A DNA stretch of 64,000 bases from Metabacillus halosaccharovorans (GTDB lineage: Bacteria > Bacillota > Bacilli > Bacillales > Bacillaceae), in contig NZ_KV917371.1 in assembly GCF_002019635.1 (NCBI RefSeq), positions 186,001-250,000 of the forward strand, written 5' to 3'. Shown one piece after another: positions 36,399 to 44,600 of this stretch. Under the pieces are notes generated by a model. The model was not told the DNA's origin, ran no database searches, and saw only the letters and a program-made list of their open reading frames with translations. How positions within the stretch are numbered: position 1 is the stretch's first letter; the number at the start of each line of letters is the position of its first letter. The translations under genes and the position numbers were made by a program.

Positions 36399-36427
36399 AT
36401 TATATCTTCCATAATTGATGTTAACAA
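36399..36427 (-). promoter_or_regulatory. gltA promoter
   Basis: On the minus strand, -35 TTGTTA (36427-36422) and -10 TATAAT (36404-36399) are separated by exactly 17 bases. This predicts a start about 45 bases upstream of the gltA ATG. TGTTA-ACATCAA-TTATG overlapping the -35 region fits six of the eight fixed TnrA-site positions and may be a repressor site. Confidence 0.7.
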
Positions 36428-36435
36428 TATATAAT

Positions 36436-36454
36436 TTAGATAGAATCAATCTAA
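36436..36454. promoter_or_regulatory. GltC operator between gltA and gltC
   Basis: A perfect dyad TTAGAT-AGAATCA-ATCTAA lies in the divergent promoter region, centred about 53 bases upstream of the predicted gltA start site. LysR-type regulators bind such T-N11-A dyads. Confidence 0.75.
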
Positions 36455-36482
36455 TATTGATATATATGATCGGAGGCCTATG

Positions 36483-37385
36483 ATGGAATTACGACAATTA
36501 CGATATTTTATGGAAGTAGCAGAGCGTGAGCATGTGTCAGAAGCTGCACAATATTTACATGTTGCTCAGTCTGCAATAAGCAGACAAATCGCTAACCTTG
36601 AAGCAGAATTAGGTGTTACTTTGTTTGAAAGAGAAGGGCGAAACGTTAAGCTTACACCAATTGGAAAGGTATTTCTTACACATACCAAAACAGCCATGAA
36701 GGCAATTGATTATGCAAAAAAACAAATCGATGAGTATTTAGATCCTGAAAGAGGAACAATCAAAATCGGGTTTCCTACAAGTCTTGCAAGTCACTTATTG
36801 CCAACCGTGATATCAGCATTTAAGGAAAAACACCCGAATGTTGCCTTCCATTTGCGACAGGGTTCATATAATTTCTTAATTGATTCTGTAATAAACCGTG
36901 AAATAGATTTAGCATTTTTAGGGCCTGTACCACAGAACATCCCAGATATAGAAGGATCTATTTTATTTACGGAAAGTATTTTGGCCTTATTGCCGTCATC
37001 TCACCCTCTCGCATCTAAAAGAAGCATTCTTTTGAATGAACTGAGAAACGATTCATTCGTTTTATTTCCAAAAGGTTATATTCTCCAACATATTGTTGTT
37101 GATGCATGCAAGCAAGCTGGTTTTGTACCGAATATTTCCTCAGTTGGTGAAGATTTAGATGCAATAAAAGGGTTAGTATCTGCAGGAATGGGTGTCACAC
37201 TTTTACCAGAAAGTACTTTTCACGAATCCATCCCTCGGTTTACGGTAAAAGTACCGATAGAACTTCCATTAGTTAGAAGATCTGTTGGAATCATTGTTTC
37301 GAAAAAAAGAGATCTTGCACCTTCAGAGAAGGTATTCTATAAATTTGTAAAAGAATTTTTCTCAATGCTTGAACAATATAAATAA
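36483..37385 (+). CDS. gltC: LysR-family activator of glutamate synthase
   Basis: The 300-residue LysR-type regulator has its winged helix at residues 1-60 (MELRQLRYFMEVAEREHVSEAAQ as start region, with SAISRQIANLEAELG). The C-terminal effector-binding domain begins near residue 90. GltC activates gltAB with 2-oxoglutarate and represses its own gene in B. subtilis. The second of two adjacent ATG codons is chosen because GGAGG is 6 bases upstream of it and it gives the family's length. It is divergent from gltA. Confidence 0.94.
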   Translation: MELRQLRYFMEVAEREHVSEAAQYLHVAQSAISRQIANLEAELGVTLFEREGRNVKLTPIGKVFLTHTKTAMKAIDYAKKQIDEYLDPERGTIKIGFPTSLASHLLPTVISAFKEKHPNVAFHLRQGSYNFLIDSVINREIDLAFLGPVPQNIPDIEGSILFTESILALLPSSHPLASKRSILLNELRNDSFVLFPKGYILQHIVVDACKQAGFVPNISSVGEDLDAIKGLVSAGMGVTLLPESTFHESIPRFTVKVPIELPLVRRSVGIIVSKKRDLAPSEKVFYKFVKEFFSMLEQYK

Positions 37386-37395
37386 AAAAACAAAA

Positions 37396-37430
37396 GACTG
37401 ACAAAGTTATTTTTCATTTGTCAGTCCTCT
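37396..37430 (+). terminator. Intrinsic terminator of gltC
   Basis: GACTGACAAA pairs perfectly with TTTGTCAGTC, followed by CTCTTGTATT. Confidence 0.8.
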
Positions 37431-37628
37431 TGTATTATATCATTTATTAATCTTCTGTTATTTTGTAAATTATGGAGATGAAACCTTTTTAGACGAGTTT
37501 CTACCATTATATAAGATTTTATAGCGCTTCCATTCCAACCTCTTTATTGTATGAGAAATCATTTTTTGGAAAAGGATATGTATGATAAGAAAAACTTAAT
37601 CTGTGTCATATAAGAAGGAGGATTGTTT

Positions 37629-37814
37629 ATGGAAAACAAAGAAAAGTACTTAACGAACGCTCCAAAAGATGAAAACATTACAATTCAAACAGACAGCACA
37701 TTTCCAAATCTAAAAAATAGTAATGGCGATTCAGTAAACAAACATAAACAGCAAGAAGTAGCAAATTCGATCATTGCAGAGAAGGAAATTGGCCAACAAC
37801 AAGAAAATCTTTGA
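37629..37814 (+). CDS. Small hydrophilic protein of unknown function
   Basis: A 61-residue polar protein rich in Lys, Asn, Gln and Glu (MENKEKYLTNAPKDEN at the start, QQQENL at the end) with no cysteine or hydrophobic segment. It looks disordered. The ATG at 37629 is chosen because AAGGAGG is 7 bases upstream; a TTG at 37623 is too near that site. I do not recognise the family. Confidence 0.6.
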   Translation: MENKEKYLTNAPKDENITIQTDSTFPNLKNSNGDSVNKHKQQEVANSIIAEKEIGQQQENL

Positions 37815-37845
37815 CATTCAGGGATTCCCTGAATGCCACCTTCAT

Positions 37846-38649
37846 CTAAGTAAAATAATCCGGGAAATCAGTAATAATTCCATCCACATTTGCATCTATT
37901 AGGTTTTTAATTGACTTTTTATCTCTCACTGTATACGGCATAACTTTCATATCGTATGAATGAATTCGTTTAACCAAATTCTTTGTAATTAATGCTTTAT
38001 TTGGATTAATGTATTGTACCAAAGAAGACCAATCTCTTAATTGAACCTTTGATATTCCATGAACTCTATATTTCACTAATAGTCCAAGTGGTATATTCGG
38101 CAAGGATTTATGAAATGTCTCCAGCCATTCAAAGTCAAATGACTGTATGATAATTTCATTATTTATAGGACGGTTTACATTACATTTTTTCATTACTTCT
38201 TCCAACTTTAAGATTAAGTTCGGATACATGACCGGATTCTTAATTTCCACCAGTAAACCCATTTTATTTTTGTATGTTTCTATTACTTCCTCCAGGGTTG
38301 GAATGTATTGACCGGTAAATCTTTTATGAAACCAGCCCCCTGCATCTAAGTTACGTAGCTCTTCATATGTATATTGATGTACCTCACCTGTTCCATTCGT
38401 TGTTCGATCTACAGTTGGATCATGAATAACAACCAATTTTTCATCTTTGGTCATTTGTATATCTATTTCGAGATAATCGGATTTCATTTGTAATGCTTTT
38501 TCAAAAGCAGCCATCGTGTTCTCTGGAGCATAGCCTGAAGCCCCTCGATGGGCTACAACTAGCTTGTTTCCACTCTCCTTCTTTTCGCCGCCTATTGGAA
38601 GAGTTTTTATTTTACTGAAATGATTTAGAATAAAGAATTTTTTACTCAT
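37846..38649 (-). CDS. Glycerophosphodiester phosphodiesterase
   Basis: The 267-residue GDPD-family TIM-barrel enzyme hydrolyses glycerophosphodiesters to glycerol 3-phosphate and an alcohol. Catalytic motifs are AHRGASGYAPENT (about residues 32-44), EIDIQMTKD, VIHDPTVDRTTNGTG and LLVEIKNP. There is no cleavable signal peptide, so a cytoplasmic YqiK-like enzyme is likely. The ATG at 38649 with AAAGGTG upstream is preferred over GTG at 38658. It is divergent from the nitroreductase gene. Confidence 0.88.
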   Translation of the reverse strand: MSKKFFILNHFSKIKTLPIGGEKKESGNKLVVAHRGASGYAPENTMAAFEKALQMKSDYLEIDIQMTKDEKLVVIHDPTVDRTTNGTGEVHQYTYEELRNLDAGGWFHKRFTGQYIPTLEEVIETYKNKMGLLVEIKNPVMYPNLILKLEEVMKKCNVNRPINNEIIIQSFDFEWLETFHKSLPNIPLGLLVKYRVHGISKVQLRDWSSLVQYINPNKALITKNLVKRIHSYDMKVMPYTVRDKKSIKNLIDANVDGIITDFPDYFT

Positions 38650-38758
38650 ACTTTTCACACCTTTAAAGGATTGTAATTATTATTAACTTAAATCTTTGAA
38701 ACTCACTTATATTTCAAGTAAAGTTAATAGTAAGATCATTCTCTAGGAGGTATCTTTA

Positions 38759-39517
38759 GTGAACGAAGTACTAAATACTTTAACAAGTCATCGATCTTTT
38801 CGTCAATACAAGGATAAACCTGTTGAAGAAGAACATTTAGAAGACATTCTCCAAGCGGCACAGGCTGCTCCTACTTGGATACATGGACAGCAAGTATCTG
38901 TTATTGTGATCAAAAATCAGGATAAAAAAAAACAATTAGCTTCTTATTGTGGAAATCAGGAGCATATTAGGCAGGCACCTGTTTTTTTAGTATTTTGTGC
39001 TGACTTTTATCGTGCAAAACTGGCAAGTGAGCTGGAAGGTATGTCATTTGAAGTAGTAAACGATACTGATGCATTACTTGTTGGGGCAACTGATGTTGGG
39101 ATATCCATGAGCAACGCTATAGTTGCTGCAGAATCAATTGGGCTGGGTACAGTTCCAATTGGTGGCATACGAAGAAATCCATTAGGTGTCATTGAGCTGT
39201 TGGAAATCCCCAAATATGTTATTCCAATTGCAGGTTTATGTGTTGGTTATCCGTCAGAAGACCCTGGACTAAACCCACGACTTCCAAAAGAAGCATTTCG
39301 ACATGACGAAAATTACAATTCTAATCAGACTCAATATATTAAATCATATAATGAGATATTCAAACAACATCAACTAAAAAGGACAAATGGAAAACACGAA
39401 AATAATTGGTCATATAGAATATCTAAATTTTATCAAGAAAAGCATTATAACAATCAATATCCAGACGTTCCCAAAATGCTGCATCAACAAGGTTTTGTTT
39501 GTAAGGATTTGAAATAA
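38759..39517 (+). CDS. NfrA-type FMN NAD(P)H nitroreductase
   Basis: The 252-residue oxygen-insensitive nitroreductase-family flavoprotein has SHRSFRQYKDKPV (phosphate-binding Arg pair) near residues 9-21. AAQAAPTWIHGQQ and the flavin-contacting ESIGLGTVPIGGIR follow. In B. subtilis NfrA1/NfrA2 such enzymes reduce FMN, nitro compounds or chromate using NADPH. The GTG start has AGGAGG 8 bases upstream. A terminator follows at 39525. Confidence 0.85.
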   Translation: MNEVLNTLTSHRSFRQYKDKPVEEEHLEDILQAAQAAPTWIHGQQVSVIVIKNQDKKKQLASYCGNQEHIRQAPVFLVFCADFYRAKLASELEGMSFEVVNDTDALLVGATDVGISMSNAIVAAESIGLGTVPIGGIRRNPLGVIELLEIPKYVIPIAGLCVGYPSEDPGLNPRLPKEAFRHDENYNSNQTQYIKSYNEIFKQHQLKRTNGKHENNWSYRISKFYQEKHYNNQYPDVPKMLHQQGFVCKDLK

Positions 39518-39524
39518 GTAATAG

Positions 39525-39555
39525 ACTGCCGGAAAGCTGGCAGTTTTCATTTTGT
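39525..39555 (+). terminator. Intrinsic terminator of the nitroreductase gene
   Basis: ACTGCC pairs with GGCAGT, extended by an inner GG/CT contact, and is followed by TTTTCATTTTG. Confidence 0.75.
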
Positions 39556-39661
39556 AAACGCCTTGATAGTAACTTAAAAAAATATAAATTTCTGTTTCAC
39601 CTTTTATACTTGTGGGTAAAGTATTAAGATTCTTTACATATTATTATGGGGGTGGGATCAC

Positions 39662-39787
39662 TTGACTGATCAGAAAAAAATGAATATCGATAATAAAATA
39701 ATTCTCCTTATTAACGAAGCGATGAAATCCGGTGTTAGTAAAGAAGAATTCTCACTTTTTATTAAGAGAAAAGCCTTGAAAAAATGA
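39662..39787 (+). CDS. SinI-like anti-repressor peptide
   Basis: The 41-residue protein reads NIDNKIILLINEAMKSGVSK and then EEFSLFIKRK, which fits the SinI/SlrA domain pattern (LDxEWVxLIxEAxxxGxSxEEIRxFL). This is the helical hook that pairs with SinR to free it from DNA. In B. subtilis SinI relieves SinR repression of biofilm matrix genes. The conserved Trp of SinI is replaced here by Ile. The TTG start follows GGGGGTGG, and a strong terminator ends the gene. No sinR-like gene is adjacent, so it is an orphan that could target SinR or an Slr-type paralogue elsewhere. Confidence 0.72.
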   Translation: MTDQKKMNIDNKIILLINEAMKSGVSKEEFSLFIKRKALKK

Positions 39788-39801
39788 ACAAGTAAAAATA
39801 T

Positions 39802-39842
39802 AAACGGGACAATTTCATAAAGAATTTGTCCCGTTTTTTTTC
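39802..39842. terminator. Strong terminator shared by the SinI-like gene and the helD operon
   Basis: An 11-base perfect stem (AAACGGGACAA with TTGTCCCGTTT) is followed by a long T run on the plus strand. It overlaps the end of the convergent gene. Confidence 0.85.
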
Positions 39843-40138
39843 CATTCCTTTACTTCTTTAAATTTTTTCATAAAAATTTGTGGATTTATTCTTACAGTAT
39901 AGGAATACATACCCTTTGTTGTATGAAGATATAAAAGACCAAGTTCCTGTGAAAAATCACGGAAAGAAATATCTAATACTTCTGCAAGGGAAAAAGTATC
40001 ACATGTGGTTTCAATTTCATTTGTTGTTAACGTGATAACATGTTCCTCTTCCTTATGATTTTGAACGTTGTCTTCAATAACCCTAGTTACCTTCACATAT
40101 CGGATATTTGCAATAATTTCCATATTCTCTTCATTCAA
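39815..40138 (-). CDS. Unknown protein cotranscribed with helD
   Basis: The 107-residue protein begins LNEENMEIIANIRYVKVTRV and has mainly beta-strand character with a C-terminal FMKKFKEVKEWKK helix. The segment LLYLHTTKGMYSYTVRINPQIF resembles PH-like or LytTR-like strands, but I do not recognise the family. An upstream ATG at 40240 would overlap helD by 100 bases. TTG at 40138 has AAAGGAG 8 bases before it, inside the last helD codons, and starts 2 bases past the helD stop. Coupled translation with helD is likely. Confidence 0.6.
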   Translation of the reverse strand: MNEENMEIIANIRYVKVTRVIEDNVQNHKEEEHVITLTTNEIETTCDTFSLAEVLDISFRDFSQELGLLYLHTTKGMYSYTVRINPQIFMKKFKEVKEWKKNGTNSL

Positions 40139-40140
40139 TA

Positions 40141-42486
40141 CTACGACTCCTTTGTGTACAGATGATTTGGTACATTTTCCACTAATGAAGAAATGTTGCC
40201 CCTTGAGAATATAACCAGTTCGTGCATAGCTCTTGTACAAGCAGTATAAAAAAGGTTTTTTACTTGTTCACTCCCGTAAACCTCATCTGAACCATCATAA
40301 ATAATGACCACATCAAACTCAATACCTTTTGCCAAGTAAGCAGGAATGATTACATTACCTTCATTATATTCATTACTACGTTTATCTACTAATTGGACCT
40401 CTAACTGTGATTGTAATTTCTTATGAACAACCTCTGCTTCCTGAGCGGATTGGCATATGATCGCAACCGTCTTGTATTGTTGAAAATATTTCACTTTTTC
40501 AATGATTCCTCTAAGTAAATCTTCCTGATTATCTTTTTCGATCACTATCGGCTTTTTTCCATCGCGGTTAAAGGGAATGATGGATTTTGCATTTTCTAAA
40601 AGCTCACGAGTAAATTCAATAATTGGTTTTGTTGAGCGATAGCTTTTCGTTAGGATAATGGTTTCAGCCCGTACATCTGGAAAAAGTTCTTTTAATGCAT
40701 CTATACCGGACTGAGAGTTATGAGCATAAATTGCCTGATTCATATCCCCTAAAATTGTTAGTCGTGCGTTTGGGAATAAGTGATTAATAAAAGCATATTG
40801 AAAGGCTGAATAGTCCTGTGCCTCGTCAATAAACACATATTTAACACTCGTATTCACTTGAAATCCAATAATCTTCTCTTTTAAATATAAAAAAGGTGTT
40901 GCATCTTCATAAAGCAGTCTATCACGTTTTAACACTTTTAAAGTAAATGAACTAACTCCCTCCCATATATCCATTGAAAGATTTAATGTTTCTCCTCCAA
41001 GAAAAGTCTTCGGGTCAAGTTCGAAAATTTGCTCATACATTTTTTTCATATTTAGAAACGCTTGAGACTTGATTAGTTTTCTTACTGGACTTAAATGACG
41101 TTTGACAACATATTTTCGAAGCATTTCTTGTTCCCTTTCATAATCATCAAAGGTGTCTTGTGTAAAACGCTTTTGTTTACTTAACTTTTCATAGTAAAAT
41201 TGATATTCTTCTTTACTTAAATACTGTATTTCTTCGTCTACCCAAGCCTTCTTCCGTTCTCTTTTTTCAATCTTCTTTATTTCACCTAGAAGCCAATCCG
41301 TCACAAGCTTTATGCGATTTGGTGTAGAAATTGTCTTACTTATTGAATAAAAATGTGATTTAATTTGCTCTGAGGATATTAACAGTTCTTCTCTAAAAAT
41401 AATGTCATGAAAAACTAGCCCCTCTTCACTTAAATGCTCAAGGTAATGATTAATTAATGTCATATATTGAAAGGATGATTTAAACTTTGCTGAATACCGT
41501 CTTATATCATAGTTATCATCACTAGTAGCTGTAAGCATGTATTCCATTTGTGTAAACGGATCTTCTACCTCAAAGTCCTTTGCCAAAAAATGCTCAAGAT
41601 ATTGTTGAAATGTTGTTTGTTGCATATTTTCTTCACCAAGTTCAGGTAACACATTTCGAATATAACTATTAAACATAAGGTTTGGAGAAAATAAAAGGAT
41701 TTCTTCCGCCTCTAGGGTTTCACGATATTTATACAATAAATACGCTACTCGTTGCAGAGCTGCAGATGTTTTTCCGCTCCCCGCAGCACCTTGAACAATA
41801 AGTAACTTACCCTTTTCATTACGAATCACTTGATTTTGCTCCTGTTGAATTGTTGCTACAATACTTTTCATTTGTGTATTTGATTGATTCCCTAATACCT
41901 CCTGCAGCAACTCATCCCCTATCGTAATACCTGTATCAAACATCCCTTTAATAACAGCGTTTTTTATGATAAATTGTCTTTTCAAAGTAAGTTCACCTTT
42001 AACAGTGCCACCTGGTGCTTTAAACTCTGCTTGACCAAGAGAATAGTCATAATAAAGGCTGGAAATCGGAGCTCGCCAATCATAGATAAGGAATTCATCG
42101 GTTTTTCGATCTATATAAGAGGCAATTCCAAGATAAATGCTTTCAATCACTTGCTCACCTTTTTCAAGAAAATCAATTCTTGCAAAATAAGGGGTGTCCA
42201 TTAATCTCTGCAGGTTATTTAGATCTCGGTGAAGATGTTTATGACGGTGTTCCTGTTCAGATAAAAATTCCGCTTGCTGTTTGATGCTTGCTGCTGTTTC
42301 GCTTGCTTCAACTGCATCATCAAGATTTACCGTAACATCTTCCCAAAAGTTTTTGCGCATTGACACTATATCTGTTTTAACAGTTGACGTTTTTTCTGTT
42401 AAAGCGATTAAATCAGCTTTTATTTTATGTAATATAAAATCAATTCTTTCTTGTTCCATTTTTTTAGCTTCTTCAAAAGAATCCAT
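40141..42486 (-). CDS. helD: RNA polymerase-recycling helicase-like ATPase HelD
   Basis: The 781-residue UvrD-like ATPase binds stalled RNA polymerase and strips it from nucleic acid. The N-terminal antiparallel coiled coil (about 1-100) reaches the secondary channel. Walker A is GAAGSGKTSAALQRVAY (about 234-250), Walker B is VFIDEAQDYS, and motif VI is ACTRAMHELV. A long insert between the 1A and 2A domains is typical of HelD. Its length matches the B. subtilis protein. A small unknown gene follows in the same operon. GGGCGGGG lies upstream of the ATG. Confidence 0.93.
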   Translation of the reverse strand: MDSFEEAKKMEQERIDFILHKIKADLIALTEKTSTVKTDIVSMRKNFWEDVTVNLDDAVEASETAASIKQQAEFLSEQEHRHKHLHRDLNNLQRLMDTPYFARIDFLEKGEQVIESIYLGIASYIDRKTDEFLIYDWRAPISSLYYDYSLGQAEFKAPGGTVKGELTLKRQFIIKNAVIKGMFDTGITIGDELLQEVLGNQSNTQMKSIVATIQQEQNQVIRNEKGKLLIVQGAAGSGKTSAALQRVAYLLYKYRETLEAEEILLFSPNLMFNSYIRNVLPELGEENMQQTTFQQYLEHFLAKDFEVEDPFTQMEYMLTATSDDNYDIRRYSAKFKSSFQYMTLINHYLEHLSEEGLVFHDIIFREELLISSEQIKSHFYSISKTISTPNRIKLVTDWLLGEIKKIEKRERKKAWVDEEIQYLSKEEYQFYYEKLSKQKRFTQDTFDDYEREQEMLRKYVVKRHLSPVRKLIKSQAFLNMKKMYEQIFELDPKTFLGGETLNLSMDIWEGVSSFTLKVLKRDRLLYEDATPFLYLKEKIIGFQVNTSVKYVFIDEAQDYSAFQYAFINHLFPNARLTILGDMNQAIYAHNSQSGIDALKELFPDVRAETIILTKSYRSTKPIIEFTRELLENAKSIIPFNRDGKKPIVIEKDNQEDLLRGIIEKVKYFQQYKTVAIICQSAQEAEVVHKKLQSQLEVQLVDKRSNEYNEGNVIIPAYLAKGIEFDVVIIYDGSDEVYGSEQVKNLFYTACTRAMHELVIFSRGNISSLVENVPNHLYTKES

Positions 42487-42621
42487 ATAACCCCGCCCTT
42501 CATAACATACCTATTATTAGTTCGATATGTCCTTTAAAAACTCCTACATTCTCTTATGTTTCTATTAACATTATCTTTTTGAAGCCCAAAAACTTCCACT
42601 AAAGGACCAGATAAAAAGAAA

Positions 42622-42652
42622 AAAGATGCTAAAAATGAATACATTCATTTAA
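42622..42652 (-). terminator. Intrinsic terminator of the acidic-protein gene
   Basis: AAGATG pairs with CATCTT, with a longer inner AAATGAAT/ATTCATTT arm. TTTTCTTTTT follows on the minus strand. Confidence 0.75.
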
Positions 42653-42679
42653 AACATCTTATATTGTTCAGCATATTCA

Positions 42680-43297
42680 TTACAGCTCAAATTCAGACAA
42701 AGAATCCATATGACTAGCAATCATTGCAATAATTGTGCTTGCCTCTTCTTTACTGAAAATAAAATTTGTTTCATCTTTGATAAGATCATCATCTTCTGTT
42801 TTAATGCGGTTTACGCGTCGCAGCACCCCATCACCTGTTTCTTGAACAATGCCAAACTGATAAGTGACCTCTACCTCATCTTCATAAATAAATGCTGTTA
42901 CTTCAGGAGTTTCCCACTCCACATCAATTTCTTCAAAAATATCTGTTTCTTCCTCATCTAACCCATCATCATCAATTTCATCTTCTACCTCATCATTTAT
43001 GTACACATGAAAGCTTTCATGGACTGCTTCAATAATTTCTTCAATATCGGCTAAAATTGTCCTTGTGGTTTGCTCATACTCAAAATCAAATGTTTCAAAA
43101 TAGAATTCCTCATTATAAGGGTCGAAGAACAGAGTGCAAAAATATTCTCGATCATCATCATCTGTTTCAATAAAAAATTCAATCCGTGGGTGCTTTGCAC
43201 CACGATCGATTGACATATTTCCTTCTTGATCGTACTTTTCACATATCGATTCTAAATGATCTTGAAGTTCACTACTAACACGATCAAACCACTCCAT
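42680..43297 (-). CDS. Acidic conserved protein of unknown function
   Basis: The 205-residue protein is very rich in Glu and Asp, with a run EDEIDDDGLDEEETDIFEEI near residues 105-125 and an overall beta-rich feel (FFIETDDDDREYF, AFIYEDEVEVTYQFG). It has no membrane segment and no recognisable catalytic motif. GTG at 43315 and an inner ATG are possible starts. The ATG at 43297 is favoured because TGGAGA lies 7 bases upstream. It is transcribed alone. Confidence 0.65.
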   Translation of the reverse strand: MEWFDRVSSELQDHLESICEKYDQEGNMSIDRGAKHPRIEFFIETDDDDREYFCTLFFDPYNEEFYFETFDFEYEQTTRTILADIEEIIEAVHESFHVYINDEVEDEIDDDGLDEEETDIFEEIDVEWETPEVTAFIYEDEVEVTYQFGIVQETGDGVLRRVNRIKTEDDDLIKDETNFIFSKEEASTIIAMIASHMDSLSEFEL

Positions 43298-43463
43298 GCT
43301 CATTCTCCATACCACCTTCTACTTATTTTCATTTGTAGTATGTCCTTCTTTCTGCTTCTCTTTACATTTTTTTGTTCGTTCAAAAAAAAACTTATCAAAC
43401 AGCCCTGCTCACACATATGATATTAACATCATTTTTAAAAAAAAGTGAAAGGAGTGAGTTTCA

Positions 43464-44246
43464 TTGGTCTATATAAAAAATCAACAAAATCCACTTCTAT
43501 ACAAACAACCAACGAAGGTAGAAGCAACATCCAATCAACCGACATTTAGGAAGAATTATTTACAAGAGTTTATTAAAAATCAACAAACAATGAACGGAGA
43601 ACTTAAAAATGCTTCTAATTCATTAAATTCTTTACTTCATAAAACAAAACATGAACAACAAAAGCATTTTCACCAATTAACAAAACAACTCGTTGATCAG
43701 GAAAATCGAACAATTCCATTGCTCGAAAACATTAATAAGCAAGAGGAAGCTAACGAATTGTTCTTCCAAAAATTTACGGCGATCGACTCATTTAACAAGG
43801 ATATATTAAAAAAATATGAAGAGGAAGGATTAATAAATCAAGCAATAATTGATCAACTTACGCTTCAGGATACTGCTATGAATCAGCTTGTAAACAAAAT
43901 TGATCAATTCAAAGAACAACATTCTAATGTAAATAAACAATTAGTAAGTCAAAAAGAAATTAATGACCAAATTTTAAAAACAATTGAAATTCAAGAAACA
44001 TTTCATAAAACAATATTAGATCGCATTGATCAGCAGGAGGCCATCAATTTAAAAACATCTCGTGAACTGGATAGCTTAAGATCTACAATTTTTGAAAGGA
44101 TTAGTTTTGTTGTAGAAAAAATAGAAGAAAACTACCGGCAAATTACAGGTTATTTTGCCCATTTCTTTAATAGATCTGCTTCAACAAGAAATAATGACAA
44201 CCAATCATCTGATAAAAAGGAAAAAGAAACAACAATTAGCAGGTAA
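43464..44246 (+). CDS. Long coiled-coil protein of unknown function
   Basis: The 260-residue protein is mostly a predicted helical coiled coil (about residues 30-230), rich in Gln, Asn and Lys, with NKIDQFKEQHSNVNKQLVSQ as a typical heptad stretch. There are no cysteines or signal peptide, and the C-terminus is polar and probably disordered. The TTG start has AAAGGAG 9 bases upstream. Proteins like this occur among spore-associated genes, but nothing here proves such a role. Confidence 0.7.
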   Translation: MVYIKNQQNPLLYKQPTKVEATSNQPTFRKNYLQEFIKNQQTMNGELKNASNSLNSLLHKTKHEQQKHFHQLTKQLVDQENRTIPLLENINKQEEANELFFQKFTAIDSFNKDILKKYEEEGLINQAIIDQLTLQDTAMNQLVNKIDQFKEQHSNVNKQLVSQKEINDQILKTIEIQETFHKTILDRIDQQEAINLKTSRELDSLRSTIFERISFVVEKIEENYRQITGYFAHFFNRSASTRNNDNQSSDKKEKETTISR

Positions 44247-44372
44247 ATAACCTTTTTTGAAATACTGGTTAGGAATTTATCGCCCTTTTAAAATTTTACA
44301 GTTTGAAAATTTGAGTTTATCCCTTCAATTCGGTAAAAGCTAAACATAATGAAGATAAATGGAGGGATTCTC

Positions 44373-44564
44373 ATAACTATAAAAAAACCTGATTTTATGA
44401 ATAGTAAATTTTTCGTTGATGAGCCCGGAAATTGGCATTTAAAAGAAGGAGCCCCGGCAGATGTACAAAAAGAGTTTGAGAAATATATGGAGTCATTAAA
44501 CACGATACAGGATGAACCTGGTACAATTGACAGTATTCGTGTTTCATATCCGTATGAGGATTAA
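44373..44564 (+). CDS. Small protein with an apparent AUA start codon
   Basis: The frame encodes TIKKPDFMNSKFFVDEPGN after the proposed start and ends in RVSYPYED. A strong GGAGGG lies 6 bases before ATA at 44373. The in-frame ATG at 44349 has no ribosome site and would put GGAGGG inside the gene. The next ATG, at 44397, is 30 bases beyond that site. The likely protein is about 63 residues, acidic, with no membrane segment. The family is not recognised. A terminator follows at 44573. Confidence 0.55.
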   Translation: MTIKKPDFMNSKFFVDEPGNWHLKEGAPADVQKEFEKYMESLNTIQDEPGTIDSIRVSYPYED

Positions 44565-44572
44565 CTAAAAGA

Positions 44573-44600
44573 CCCCTCGTTTTTTGAGGGGCTTGATTTT
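44573..44600. terminator. Bidirectional intrinsic terminator
   Basis: CCCCTC pairs with GAGGGG around a seven-base loop between the small AUA-start gene and the convergent mutarotase gene. Confidence 0.85.

Noticed and set aside
36483-36500. First ATG at 36480 as the gltC start
   Set aside because: It is only 3 bases from GGAGG. The ATG at 36483 has better spacing and gives the family's N-terminus.
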